Positions 7,142 to 15,097 of a stretch of 50,422 nt of DNA are shown in pieces. The stretch is from a virus. Both the position numbers and the translations under genes were made by a program. The stretch is from IMG/VR virus record IMGVR_UViG_3300044540_000087, positions 1-50,422 of that record. The stretch is one strand, 5' to 3'. The notes below the pieces were generated by a model. The model saw only the letters and a program-made list of their open reading frames with translations. It ran no database searches and had not been told where the DNA came from. The number at the start of each line of letters is the position of its first letter. Position 1 is the stretch's first letter.

Positions 7142-7665
7142 TGATAGATTTCGGTAAAAATACCCTATTTGTTGCTAAAAGCACCCAACCATCTATGTCA
7201 GATGGTTGGGGTACTATAGCTAAAATCATTGATTACTATGATATAATGGGTTATAATTGCTTAGTAATTAAACGAGGTAATTTATACTGTTCGGTTAAGA
7301 CACATGAATGTTTTTTATATAAAGATATACCTGAGTTAATAACTGAAAATATATTCAGAGTCAATTTAATTATAGTTGAGGTTGATAAGAATTATGGACA
7401 TTTGTTATCATATATAAGAGAAGTAACAGATTTACCAGTTATATTTGTAGGTAAGTGTGTTGAAGATTGTTACAACACAGAGCATTTTGAATATATTTAT
7501 AAGTTTCGTATTGGGCGAACTTCTGTAGGTAACTTTTTTGATGATAATAAATATTATGTTGAGGATGTTAAAAACAATTGGATATCTACAATAGAAGAAC
7601 TTAAAACGCAATATATTAGAAATGAGAAAATTAATAATATTTTCGATGATAAAAAAGATGCTTAG
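7141..7665 (+). CDS. Hypothetical protein, 174 aa, coupled to the M50 protease
   Basis: No family recognised. The fold appears alpha/beta: alternating hydrophobic strands (NLIIVEVDK, LPVIFVGKC) with helices between, and three Cys in a GKCVEDCYN context and nearby. No membrane segment. The ATG shares a base with the protease stop codon, so production is probably coupled and the protein may regulate or serve the protease. The stop codon TAG lies in the loop of the terminator hairpin. Confidence 0.7.
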   Translation: MIDFGKNTLFVAKSTQPSMSDGWGTIAKIIDYYDIMGYNCLVIKRGNLYCSVKTHECFLYKDIPELITENIFRVNLIIVEVDKNYGHLLSYIREVTDLPVIFVGKCVEDCYNTEHFEYIYKFRIGRTSVGNFFDDNKYYVEDVKNNWISTIEELKTQYIRNEKINNIFDDKKDA

Positions 7666-7677
7666 TGCATCTTTTTT
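7651..7677. terminator. Intrinsic terminator containing a stop codon in its loop
   Basis: An 11-bp stem (7651-7661 with 7667-7677) ending in T6; the loop TTAGT holds the TAG of the 174-aa gene. Confidence 0.8.
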
Positions 7678-7727
7678 ATTTTATACAACTTTTTTATAAT
7701 TATTAATAAAAACTAATAAAAACTATT

Positions 7728-8960
7728 ATGGATAATATAAATTTAATAGAATCTTTTTCTGAGTTAAAAGATGTTAAAAACATTGACAAGGAAACTATGG
7801 GTAAGGTAATGCAGGATGTTTTTAAAACTATTATTGTTAAAAAATACGGTAGTTTTGATAACTTTCATATCATTGTTAATCCAAATAAAGGAGATTTAGA
7901 AATATGGCGAAATAGAGTTATCGTTGATGATGCTGATGCAGAATTTGATGATAATTTACATATAAAACTTTCAGAAGCACTTAAAATAGAGTCTGACTTT
8001 ACGGTAGGTGAAGAATTTTCTGATGAAATAAAAATATCGGATTTTGGTAGACGTTCTATATCATCATTGCGACAAGTATTAAAATCCAAAATTTTAGATA
8101 TTAGTAAAGAAAGTTTATTTGATAAGTATAAAGATCGTAAGAATACTATTATTGTTGGTGAAGTTTACCAAGTTCTTAGAAAAGAAGTAATTGTATTAGA
8201 TGAAGATGGTACTGAAATGGTATTACCTAGAACTGAGCAATTAGGTTCTGATTACTTTAGAAAAGGTGATACAGTTAGAGCTGTTGTATCTGATGTTGTT
8301 ATGAGAAATAACAACATCTCAATTGTCTTATCTAGAACATCTAACACATTCTTAGAAAGATTATTCGAAGAAGAAATTCCTGAAATCTTCGATGGTTTAA
8401 TTGTTATTAAATCTATTACTAGAGAACCTGGTGTTAGATCAAAGGTAGCAGTTGAGTCATATGATGATAGATTGGATGTTGTAGGTGTTTGTGTTGGTTC
8501 AAGAGGTTCTAAAATACGTGATATTGTTAAAGAATTGGGTAATGAGGGAATTGATATTATCAACTATACAACAAATACAAACTTGTATATACTAAGAGCA
8601 TTGGGACAAGCTAAAGCGAGTATCGATATTAATGAAGATAAGAAAGTAGCTAACGTATTTTTACCACCTAGTGAGCTTTCTAAAGCGATTGGTAGAAACG
8701 GATTAAATATCAAACAAGCTAGTAAATTGACAGGTTATAAGATTAATGTTTTCGCTGATAATGTTGATGTCGATGATGTGTTAATTGACGACTTCTCGGA
8801 TGAGATTGATGGTTGGATCATTGATATACTTAAAGGTATAGGATGTGATACTGCTAAGAGCGTTCTTAGTATCGGTTTCGATGATTTAGTAAGACGAACA
8901 GATTTAGAGGATGAAACAATAAAGGAAATTATTAAAGTACTTGAAACTGAATTTAAATAA
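7728..8960 (+). CDS. nusA: Transcription elongation/termination factor NusA, full length
   Basis: A 410-residue NusA. The N-terminal RNA-polymerase-binding domain (about 1-125, with GDLEIWRNR), an S1 RNA-binding domain (about 135-205, ending in IVLSRTSNTFLERLF), the first KH domain (GVCVGSRGSKIRDIV, with the GxxG loop) and the second KH domain (AIGRNGLNIKQA) are all present, followed by a helical C-terminus of about 55 residues. The opening MDNINLIESFSELKD and the length match Bacteroidota NusA closely from memory, so this is probably a captured host gene. A phage NusA could redirect host RNA polymerase pausing, termination or antitermination. It stands alone between two terminators; no clear promoter box was found. 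Confidence 0.95.
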   Translation: MDNINLIESFSELKDVKNIDKETMGKVMQDVFKTIIVKKYGSFDNFHIIVNPNKGDLEIWRNRVIVDDADAEFDDNLHIKLSEALKIESDFTVGEEFSDEIKISDFGRRSISSLRQVLKSKILDISKESLFDKYKDRKNTIIVGEVYQVLRKEVIVLDEDGTEMVLPRTEQLGSDYFRKGDTVRAVVSDVVMRNNNISIVLSRTSNTFLERLFEEEIPEIFDGLIVIKSITREPGVRSKVAVESYDDRLDVVGVCVGSRGSKIRDIVKELGNEGIDIINYTTNTNLYILRALGQAKASIDINEDKKVANVFLPPSELSKAIGRNGLNIKQASKLTGYKINVFADNVDVDDVLIDDFSDEIDGWIIDILKGIGCDTAKSVLSIGFDDLVRRTDLEDETIKEIIKVLETEFK

Positions 8961-8990
8961 AAAAAAGAGAGCTGTGCGCTCTCTTTTTTT
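8960..8990. terminator. Intrinsic terminator after nusA
   Basis: A 13-bp stem (8960-8972 with 8978-8990) ending in T7, starting at the last base of the nusA stop codon. Confidence 0.85.
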
Positions 8991-9001
8991 ATATATAGAT
9001 T

Positions 9002-9181
9002 ATGAAGAGAAATATAAGAATACTGGGCATAATACTAATGGCTTCTAGCCTTTCGTTGGGTACTTTAATTGATTGTAATTATTTTAAAGGTGACGATGTT
9101 GAAATGCCGGTTGTGACAGCATTCGCTACTTTTATAATAGCGTGTTTTTGCCTTTGTTACAGCGATAATCTACCTAAATAA
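9002..9181 (+). CDS. Small membrane protein, 59 aa
   Basis: The reading frame begins MKRNIRILGIILMASSLSLG and has two hydrophobic segments: residues 6-22 and about 39-52 (VVTAFATFIIACFCLC), separated by a short acidic loop. The first could also be a signal anchor. A TTTATATATA late-motif variant ends 5 bases before the ATG. Its last 8 bases overlap the end of the convergent 56-aa gene. No family recognised. Confidence 0.5.
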   Translation: MKRNIRILGIILMASSLSLGTLIDCNYFKGDDVEMPVVTAFATFIIACFCLCYSDNLPK

Positions 9182-9344
9182 TAACATATATCAAAACCAT
9201 ACTATGCTCCTTGATGAATTTAAGTTCACCAAGGCATCCTTGTGCTTTTGCTTTTTCAGAATACCTCTCATATAATGAGTCGAAGTTTTTATCTAAAACC
9301 TTGACTTTTTCTGTTCCTAACTTTCTCATTAAAACCTTTTCCAT
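9174..9344 (-). CDS. Small hypothetical protein, 56 aa
   Basis: The minus-strand frame begins MEKVLMRKLGTEKVKVLDKN, continues through a charged region and ends in a short hydrophobic tail. It has both promoter types upstream: an exact TTAATATATA 4 bases before the ATG and TATATTTG further up. Two independent signals pointing into such a short frame support it as real. Function unknown. Confidence 0.5.
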   Translation of the reverse strand: MEKVLMRKLGTEKVKVLDKNFDSLYERYSEKAKAQGCLGELKFIKEHSMVLIYVII

Positions 9345-9348
9345 TTCT

Positions 9349-9358
9349 TATATATTAA
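9349..9358 (-). promoter_or_regulatory. Late-promoter-like motif TTAATATATA
   Basis: Exact copy on the minus strand, 4 bases before the ATG of the 56-aa gene. Confidence 0.45.
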
Positions 9359-9365
9359 AGATGTG

Positions 9366-9373
9366 CAAATATA
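9366..9373 (-). promoter_or_regulatory. Flavobacterial-type -7 box TATATTTG
   Basis: Matches TAnnTTTG on the minus strand, reading toward the 56-aa gene; a TTG lies 23 bases upstream of it (9397-9399). It abuts the AATATATA motif serving the divergent gene at 9385. Confidence 0.45.
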
Positions 9374-9384
9374 ATATATAGTAT

Positions 9385-10248
9385 ATGAAAAAAATACAAT
9401 ATTTTAAATTATTTGAAAGCAGAACTGCTGAATTAAATAAGGATGAGTTTAATAAGATTTTAAAAGAAAAATGTACTAATTGGCTTGCTAATCCTATTTA
9501 TTTACAAAGAGCCAAGAATACATTTGATGGTAATTATACATACATTAATCCAAAGTTACATATAAGAGAGCCATTTAAAGATGAAATTAGCGGTGTTTCA
9601 TCCAAACATCATTCGTTGTTAATGGATAATTTACCATCTTGGGAAGGCTTCTGTAAAAGAGCGGAGTCTATCATATTTATATCTAAACCTATTTTAACAA
9701 GTTCATTTGGTGATTATTATTATTATGTAATACCATATGATAATGCTAAGTTTAGTGTAGCACCGTGTATGGATTTATGGGCTAGTATTGCTGATGTTTC
9801 TAGTAAATATGAAAGCGAAAAATATAAATTCGATTCTCTTTTTTCGGAATATATGGTTGATTATAATATTTCAGATAGTTCTTATGTTGATATGATTTCT
9901 GATTTAAATAAAGCATTCGATGATTATAAAGAAAGTAACAATGCTAAAAAATTCTTTAGAGTTATTTTTGATAAAATGATAGAAGATAACTATTCTGATG
10001 TTGGTGAAGCATTGAGTGATTATTTCGCACCTGATAAATTCTCATCACGTTCAGGTGAGAAGGGATTTAAAAATATGGCTTATGATGAGATGAGTAAAGA
10101 ATTAGGTGATAGTATTGCATATTTCAATACGCATAAGCCAAGAGAAGTCTGGACTGATTCGGAATGTTTACTAGTGTTTTGTGATAAATATACTAATATC
10201 TCTATACTTGTTGATAAATTTAAAGAAATGATTGAAAGTTTATCTTAA
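9385..10248 (+). CDS. Tagged (capsid-targeting-like) protein, 287 aa
   Basis: The protein begins MKKIQYFKLFES, the shared tag, with LFE as a possible prohead-protease site. The body is soluble and mixed alpha/beta; a central segment, PSWEGFCKRAESIIFIS, followed by DYYYYVIPYDNAKFSVAP looks like a conserved enzymatic or binding core, but I cannot name the family. The C-terminal half is helical and charged. An AATATATA motif ends 4 bases before the ATG, as at other tagged genes. The last 9 bases overlap the 3' end of the convergent 221-aa gene, with no terminator hairpin between. Probably an internal head protein, by inference. Confidence 0.75.
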   Translation: MKKIQYFKLFESRTAELNKDEFNKILKEKCTNWLANPIYLQRAKNTFDGNYTYINPKLHIREPFKDEISGVSSKHHSLLMDNLPSWEGFCKRAESIIFISKPILTSSFGDYYYYVIPYDNAKFSVAPCMDLWASIADVSSKYESEKYKFDSLFSEYMVDYNISDSSYVDMISDLNKAFDDYKESNNAKKFFRVIFDKMIEDNYSDVGEALSDYFAPDKFSSRSGEKGFKNMAYDEMSKELGDSIAYFNTHKPREVWTDSECLLVFCDKYTNISILVDKFKEMIESLS

Positions 10249-10905
10249 TGGTATTTTAGGATTTACATTAAAATTATTATTTAGATATTCTTTTAACTCG
10301 TTTTCAATATAATGAAGAGGTACATCAGTGTTATCATCTTCATTATTCATTTTATCCACAACGAAGTCAGTAAACTCATTGATTACTTCAGGTTTCAATG
10401 CATCTATAAGTCTATCAGAAACTACGAAAGCTCTTGAAAATCTATCTTTTAAATTAACACTACCCTCTGGAAGTTTCATATATGTATCAACTGTTTTCTT
10501 TAAGAAGTCCGTATATTTAGAATGTGGGTTTATGTAATCAAATACAATATCAAATACTTTATGAGCAAGTCTTGATGATCCAAATATAGTACCTAGAATA
10601 GCAAGTGTAGGAAAGAATGGTATTAATGCTAATGGTAATACTCTTGGTATTATTGAGAAAATACCTTTCTTTAAATTAGTTCTTTTTTTAGCAACAATAG
10701 CATCTTGAAAAATAGCTTTTAATATACCAAAAGTAAACCTCTCACCTTTATCGTGTAAGTAGTTTGCTAAATATCCTTTCTTAGATATTGCTATTTGGTT
10801 TTCCAATTCTTCTTTATCAGTAACACCCATATCTATAAGAGTTTGTCTTATATTTTTATCGTATTTTTCTAATAAAAGAAATTGATCATATTTCTTAACT
10901 ATCAT
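10240..10905 (-). CDS. Tagged protein with hydrophobic central segment, 221 aa
   Basis: Begins MIVKKYDQFLLLEKYD; LLE fits the (L/I)-x-E cleavage pattern. Residues 85-120 hold two adjacent hydrophobic stretches (IIPRVLPLALIPFFPTLAIL and a following helix) that could form a membrane hairpin; the rest is charged and helical. The ATG shares one base with the stop of the upstream gene (TAATG), so it is the last of three coupled tagged genes on the minus strand. A packaged protein able to insert in a membrane could act at DNA entry; this is inference only. Confidence 0.7.
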   Translation of the reverse strand: MIVKKYDQFLLLEKYDKNIRQTLIDMGVTDKEELENQIAISKKGYLANYLHDKGERFTFGILKAIFQDAIVAKKRTNLKKGIFSIIPRVLPLALIPFFPTLAILGTIFGSSRLAHKVFDIVFDYINPHSKYTDFLKKTVDTYMKLPEGSVNLKDRFSRAFVVSDRLIDALKPEVINEFTDFVVDKMNNEDDNTDVPLHYIENELKEYLNNNFNVNPKIPLR

Positions 10906-11654
10906 TATAAATTAATATTATTTTTCTTAATGAATTCTTTTGTTTTATCTATTAAATATTTACTTAGTGTTTCATCACTACCGAAAATAGCTGTTGGGTT
11001 TTTAAAGTCATTAGATAATTCGCCATAACTTCTTACTTTGAATATATTACCCATTTTATACATCTTTACATCATAATCGTTAAATTTATATTTAACACTT
11101 ACTTTTAACACTTCAATAGAACTATCTTCTTTCATTTTAACACCCGTAACTTTAATCTTACTAATTTCATTATACATTGTATTCATATTAGCCGATTTAT
11201 CAATAGAATGTTTAGATTGATAGTCGTGTACTATATCTATTATATTTTGTGGTATAGATTCTATTCGCTTTACTAATGATTTCTTATCATCTAATGTATA
11301 ATCGAATAAAAATGGCTCGTCAGAATCTCTAGGGAATATATAAACATAGGATTGTCTATCACCATCTACAACACCACCTTGTCCCCAATGTGTACCAGCA
11401 TCATTTACATAATCCCAAGTAAGTCTTAGTTTATAACCATCCTTGAAATTAAATCTATACATATTAGCAGTTTTGCTATGTCTGTAATATCCGCTTTTAT
11501 CATTCGAACACCACTCGGTATTTTTACCTTGTTCAGCACAGGCATCAAAAGTTTTAACGACTTTAACTTCTATGTTATCGTCCTTATATAAAACTGGAGT
11601 ATTTTTCTCAGTTTCCTTGAATTCTAATATGAAATCACCGAATCTTTTAATCAT
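10905..11654 (-). CDS. Tagged WCS-domain protein, paralogue A (249 aa)
   Basis: Starts MIKRFGDFILEFKETEKN (tag; ILE as possible cleavage site). Residues 30-105 form the most conserved region, shared almost word for word with its upstream neighbour: KVVKTFDACAEQGK, then WCSN, a GYYRHS step, NFKDGYKLRLTWDYV and GTHWGQGG. The conserved Cys, His, Trp and Gly residues suggest an enzyme core or metal site, but I do not know the fold. The C-terminal 110 residues are less conserved between the two. The start overlaps the upstream stop by 4 bases (ATGA). Probably a head-packaged protein expressed late. Confidence 0.75.
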   Translation of the reverse strand: MIKRFGDFILEFKETEKNTPVLYKDDNIEVKVVKTFDACAEQGKNTEWCSNDKSGYYRHSKTANMYRFNFKDGYKLRLTWDYVNDAGTHWGQGGVVDGDRQSYVYIFPRDSDEPFLFDYTLDDKKSLVKRIESIPQNIIDIVHDYQSKHSIDKSANMNTMYNEISKIKVTGVKMKEDSSIEVLKVSVKYKFNDYDVKMYKMGNIFKVRSYGELSNDFKNPTAIFGSDETLSKYLIDKTKEFIKKNNINL

Positions 11655-12445
11655 AAACTTATATTATTTCTTTTAGCGAATTCTTTTGTTTTATCACTTA
11701 GATAAACTTCTAAAATTTCATTATTAAGAGCCATATCATTTTTAAAATCACGTTTAAATTCCTTACTGTGTCGGAAGTTATCAAATGTGTATTTATCCGT
11801 TTCGTAATCTTTTTCGTAGGTACATTTTACTTTGTAATTTTTACCCAAATACTTGATAGTTATGATATATTTCACTTCGTTATCTTCAAGAAAATATTCC
11901 AAAGTTTCTTCCACTTTTTCTAAACCAATTACTTCAATTTTAGAAACTTCATCATACATCTTATTTAAATTAGCAGACTTTTCAACTGAATGTGTTTCTT
12001 GATATTTATGTACTATATCTATTACTTCTTGTGGTATAGTTTCTATTCTATCAACCATTTCTTGTAGGTTATCACCTTTCTTATAATCAAATAAAAAAGG
12101 TTCCGATGCATCTTTTGGGAAAATGTAATCATATCTTTTTAAAACACCATTTACGATTCCACCTTGTCCCCAGTGTGTTCCACTATCACGAACATAATCC
12201 CAAGTAAGTCTCAATTTATATCCATCTTTGAAATTAAATCGGAACATATTAGCTGTGCCAGAATGCATATAATAACCACTTTTATAATTTGAGCACCAAT
12301 TAGTACCCTTACCTTGTTCAGCACAAGCATCAAACGTCTTTACAACTTTAACTTCTAAGTTATCATCCTTGAATAATATAGGTGTGTTTTTCTCAGTTTC
12401 CTTGAATTCTAATATGAAATTTTCAAATTTTTTTATGATTTTCAT
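11651..12445 (-). CDS. Tagged WCS-domain protein, paralogue B (264 aa)
   Basis: Begins MKIIKKFENFILEFKETEKN and is clearly a tandem duplicate of the downstream gene: the first 150 residues align without gaps except near the tag, keeping DACAEQGK, NWCSN, KSGYY and THWGQGG. The C-terminal half has diverged and carries an extra stretch of about 15 residues. It ends in a TGA that overlaps the next ATG; most other genes here end in TAA or TAG. The start faces the gp52-like gene across a shared AT-rich region (12446-12480) with TATATATATA-type sequence that reads as a late motif on both strands. Confidence 0.75.
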   Translation of the reverse strand: MKIIKKFENFILEFKETEKNTPILFKDDNLEVKVVKTFDACAEQGKGTNWCSNYKSGYYMHSGTANMFRFNFKDGYKLRLTWDYVRDSGTHWGQGGIVNGVLKRYDYIFPKDASEPFLFDYKKGDNLQEMVDRIETIPQEVIDIVHKYQETHSVEKSANLNKMYDEVSKIEVIGLEKVEETLEYFLEDNEVKYIITIKYLGKNYKVKCTYEKDYETDKYTFDNFRHSKEFKRDFKNDMALNNEILEVYLSDKTKEFAKRNNISL

Positions 12446-12480
12446 TTAACCAACGCCAATTTTTCTTATATATATAAAAT

Positions 12481-13824
12481 ATGAAAACAGAAAAAACGAT
12501 AACGGATTTTTTATCCAATGAGTATAAGGGTTTTGCTATGTATGTAATAGAAAATAGAGCAATTCCTTCAGTTATAGATGGGTTTAAAGCAGGACAAAGG
12601 AAGATAGTTCAAGCATCAAGTCAAGTTTGGAAAACAGGAAATGAAAAAGCACTTAAAATATTCCAATTATCGGGTATAGTAGCATCAAATATGATGTATC
12701 ATCACGGTAGTAGCTCATTAGATTCAACCATTATAACAATGGCGCAAAAATTTAAAAACAACGCTCCTTTATTTTTAGAAGATGGACAATTCGGATCACT
12801 TAGATCAACAGAACCAGGAGCAGCTAGATATATCGGTACTAAATTAACTGATAATTTTAGACTAATATACAAAGACTTCGACCTTCTTACTTACAAAGAA
12901 GAAGAAGGTGAAACAATCGAACCAAATTATTTTTTACCAATCATTCCAATGGTTCTAGTAAACGGATCATCTGGTATTGCAGTTGGATTCTCTTCAAACA
13001 TTTTAAACAGAGATGCTAAAAGCATTATCGACTCTTGTGTTAAAGTATTAAACGGTAAAAAAATAAGTGGTGTTAAGCCATCATTAAACGAATTTACTGG
13101 TGAATTTATTCAAGATGAATCCAATAACAAAAGATGGATTATAAGAGGTAAATTCCAAAGAGTAAATACATCAACTATTAAGATTACTGAGTTACCACCG
13201 TCTTTAACATATGAAAGATATGAGGAATTATTAGACAAATTGGTTGATAATAAAGATATAGTATCTTATGATGATAATTGTAAAGATAACATTGATTACA
13301 CTATTAAACTTAATAGAGCCGTATTAGAGGGAATGGATGATTCTAAGATAATTAAAATGTTTAAATTAGAAGAATCATCAACCGAAATATTCTCTACATT
13401 AGATGAGTTCGGTAAACTAAAAATATTTGAATCAGTAGAGGATATAATAAGATACTTCATAGATTTCAGACTTAAATTCTATGATGTTAGAAAAGAATTT
13501 CAATTGAAGAAGTTGAATAGAGAATTGGTTTCTTTAAGCAACAGAGGTAAGTTTATTAAAGCAATACTTGATAATAAATTGAAAGTAAATAATGTTCCTA
13601 AACAAGAAATTGTCTTATCAATTGAGAAGTTAAAATTCGATAAGATAGATGATTCTTATGATTATTTATTGAGAATGCCTATCTACTCATTAACTAAAGA
13701 AGTTTTTCTTAAACTTAAAGAAGATTTCGGTAAAAAGAAAGAAGAGATTAAGATATTGGAAGATACAGATGTTAAAGATATGTATTTAGAAGATTTATCT
13801 GAGTTGAAGAAAAAATTCAAGTAG
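12481..13824 (+). CDS. Type II DNA topoisomerase, GyrA/ParC-like subunit (T4 gp52-like)
   Basis: A 447-residue topoisomerase A subunit, close to the 442 residues of T4 gp52. Visible: AIPSVIDGFKAGQRKI (the GyrA N-terminal signature), HHGSSSLDSTIITMAQ, GQFGSLRSTEPGAARYIGTK with the active-site Tyr in AARY, and the LPIIPMVLVNGSSGIAVGFS tower region. The C-terminal DNA-wrapping domain of GyrA is absent, as in gp52. It breaks and rejoins DNA; the ATPase partner (gp39-like) is not in this window. It is divergent from the tagged-gene cluster, and the short shared upstream region may drive both. Confidence 0.92.
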   Translation: MKTEKTITDFLSNEYKGFAMYVIENRAIPSVIDGFKAGQRKIVQASSQVWKTGNEKALKIFQLSGIVASNMMYHHGSSSLDSTIITMAQKFKNNAPLFLEDGQFGSLRSTEPGAARYIGTKLTDNFRLIYKDFDLLTYKEEEGETIEPNYFLPIIPMVLVNGSSGIAVGFSSNILNRDAKSIIDSCVKVLNGKKISGVKPSLNEFTGEFIQDESNNKRWIIRGKFQRVNTSTIKITELPPSLTYERYEELLDKLVDNKDIVSYDDNCKDNIDYTIKLNRAVLEGMDDSKIIKMFKLEESSTEIFSTLDEFGKLKIFESVEDIIRYFIDFRLKFYDVRKEFQLKKLNRELVSLSNRGKFIKAILDNKLKVNNVPKQEIVLSIEKLKFDKIDDSYDYLLRMPIYSLTKEVFLKLKEDFGKKKEEIKILEDTDVKDMYLEDLSELKKKFK

Positions 13825-13863
13825 TTTTTATACAACCATGGTGTTTTTACAAACTTTTTTTAT

Positions 13864-13871
13864 TACTTTTG
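13864..13871 (+). promoter_or_regulatory. Flavobacterial-type -7 box TACTTTTG
   Basis: Matches TAnnTTTG, 8 bases before the first possible ATG of the nucleotidyltransferase gene. No TTG at the usual -33 spacing. Confidence 0.4.
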
Positions 13872-13879
13872 TATAAATT

Positions 13880-15097
13880 ATGAATATGAAAGAAGAGTTA
13901 TTAAATTTAATAGAAAGTAAGGCACCTGGTTCTAAACCATTGTATCTTGTTATAAGGGGTTCCCATTCTTATGGGACAAATATTGAAACCTCTGATATGG
14001 ATTTTGGTGGTGTGTTTATTCAACCACTCGAAGATATATTAGGGAATAAATATGTAGAGCAAATAAATGATGATAAAAATGATATCGTTATTTATGAAAT
14101 TAGAAGATTCCTAGAAATGTGTGGTATTAATAACCCTAATATTTTAGAACTTCTTAACACACCGGAAGACTGTATCGTTTACAAGGATCCAGCTTTCGAT
14201 GAAATCTTAGCTAACAGAGATAAATTCTTAACTAAACAATGTGGTAATACATTAGGTGGTTATGCTAAAACTCAAATCGGTAAAGCAGAAGGTTTAGATA
14301 AAAAACAAAACTGGGAGAACGATAGAATTGTAAGAAAAGACATTCTTGATTTCTGTTATGTAATTAAAGGTGAAAAATCAATTCCTTGGAGAAAATGGAA
14401 TAATGGTTTATATGATGAAAAATTTATTGGTGCTGTTAACGTACCAAATGCTAAAGATGTGTATGCTTTGTATTACGACTCTGGTGCTTATAACTGCTTC
14501 GGTGGTGAATTGGTTACAGAAGAACAAATTTTTCATGCTAATTCCGCTAAAACTATTTTGCTTGCCGCTGGTTTACCACTTGGATTTGGATATAAAGGAC
14601 TTGTAAAAGTTGGTGATGCTGATGATTCAGGTAAAGTAAACTATGGTGTTTCTAATCAATTAAGATTATCATCTATTCCGAAAGATCAGGAATCAATTTG
14701 TATTATTACTTATAACAAAGATGGTTATTCACAACATTGTAAAGACTTTGCGGAATATGAGGAATGGTTAGAGAAGAGAAATACACAAAGATATGTTGAT
14801 GTTAAAAATCACAATCAAAAAATTGATGGTAAAAACTTAATGCACTGTTTCAGATTGGTTGGTATGTCAAGAGAGATTGCTGAGGGTAAAGGTGTTATTG
14901 TTAGACGAGATAATGCCGAAGAATTATTAGCTATTAGACGTGGTGAGGTTGATTTACGTACATTGATTGAACATGTTGAGAGTGAGTTGGTTATAATCAA
15001 CGGATTGTATAAAAACTCTAACTTACCAGAAAAAGTAGATAAAGAATTAATAAATAGTTTAATTATTAAAATTAGAAAAGAAGTATATGGTTTATAA
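13880..15097 (+). CDS. Polymerase-beta-fold nucleotidyltransferase, RNA-repair (RlaP-like) type
   Basis: A 405-residue protein whose N-terminal RGSHSYGT and SDMDFGGVF segments (about residues 27-50) give the GS and DxD signature of the nucleotidyltransferase fold, in the arrangement I associate with the YcgL/RlaP family (PF10127) linked to RNA-repair loci. A following helical region (EIRRFLEMCGINNPNILELL) is typical of the family. The metal-binding Asp residues are present, so it is probably active, adding nucleotides to RNA or another acceptor; the substrate is unknown. The start could be ATG 13880 or 13886. The downstream gene overlaps its end by 11 bases. Confidence 0.8.
   Translation: MNMKEELLNLIESKAPGSKPLYLVIRGSHSYGTNIETSDMDFGGVFIQPLEDILGNKYVEQINDDKNDIVIYEIRRFLEMCGINNPNILELLNTPEDCIVYKDPAFDEILANRDKFLTKQCGNTLGGYAKTQIGKAEGLDKKQNWENDRIVRKDILDFCYVIKGEKSIPWRKWNNGLYDEKFIGAVNVPNAKDVYALYYDSGAYNCFGGELVTEEQIFHANSAKTILLAAGLPLGFGYKGLVKVGDADDSGKVNYGVSNQLRLSSIPKDQESICIITYNKDGYSQHCKDFAEYEEWLEKRNTQRYVDVKNHNQKIDGKNLMHCFRLVGMSREIAEGKGVIVRRDNAEELLAIRRGEVDLRTLIEHVESELVIINGLYKNSNLPEKVDKELINSLIIKIRKEVYGL

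Noticed and set aside
7681-7700. TTATACAAC-type sequence before nusA, with similar stretches near 13829 and 33318, considered as a third promoter class
   Set aside because: Only about eight bases are shared, and the spacing to any -10-like sequence differs at each place.
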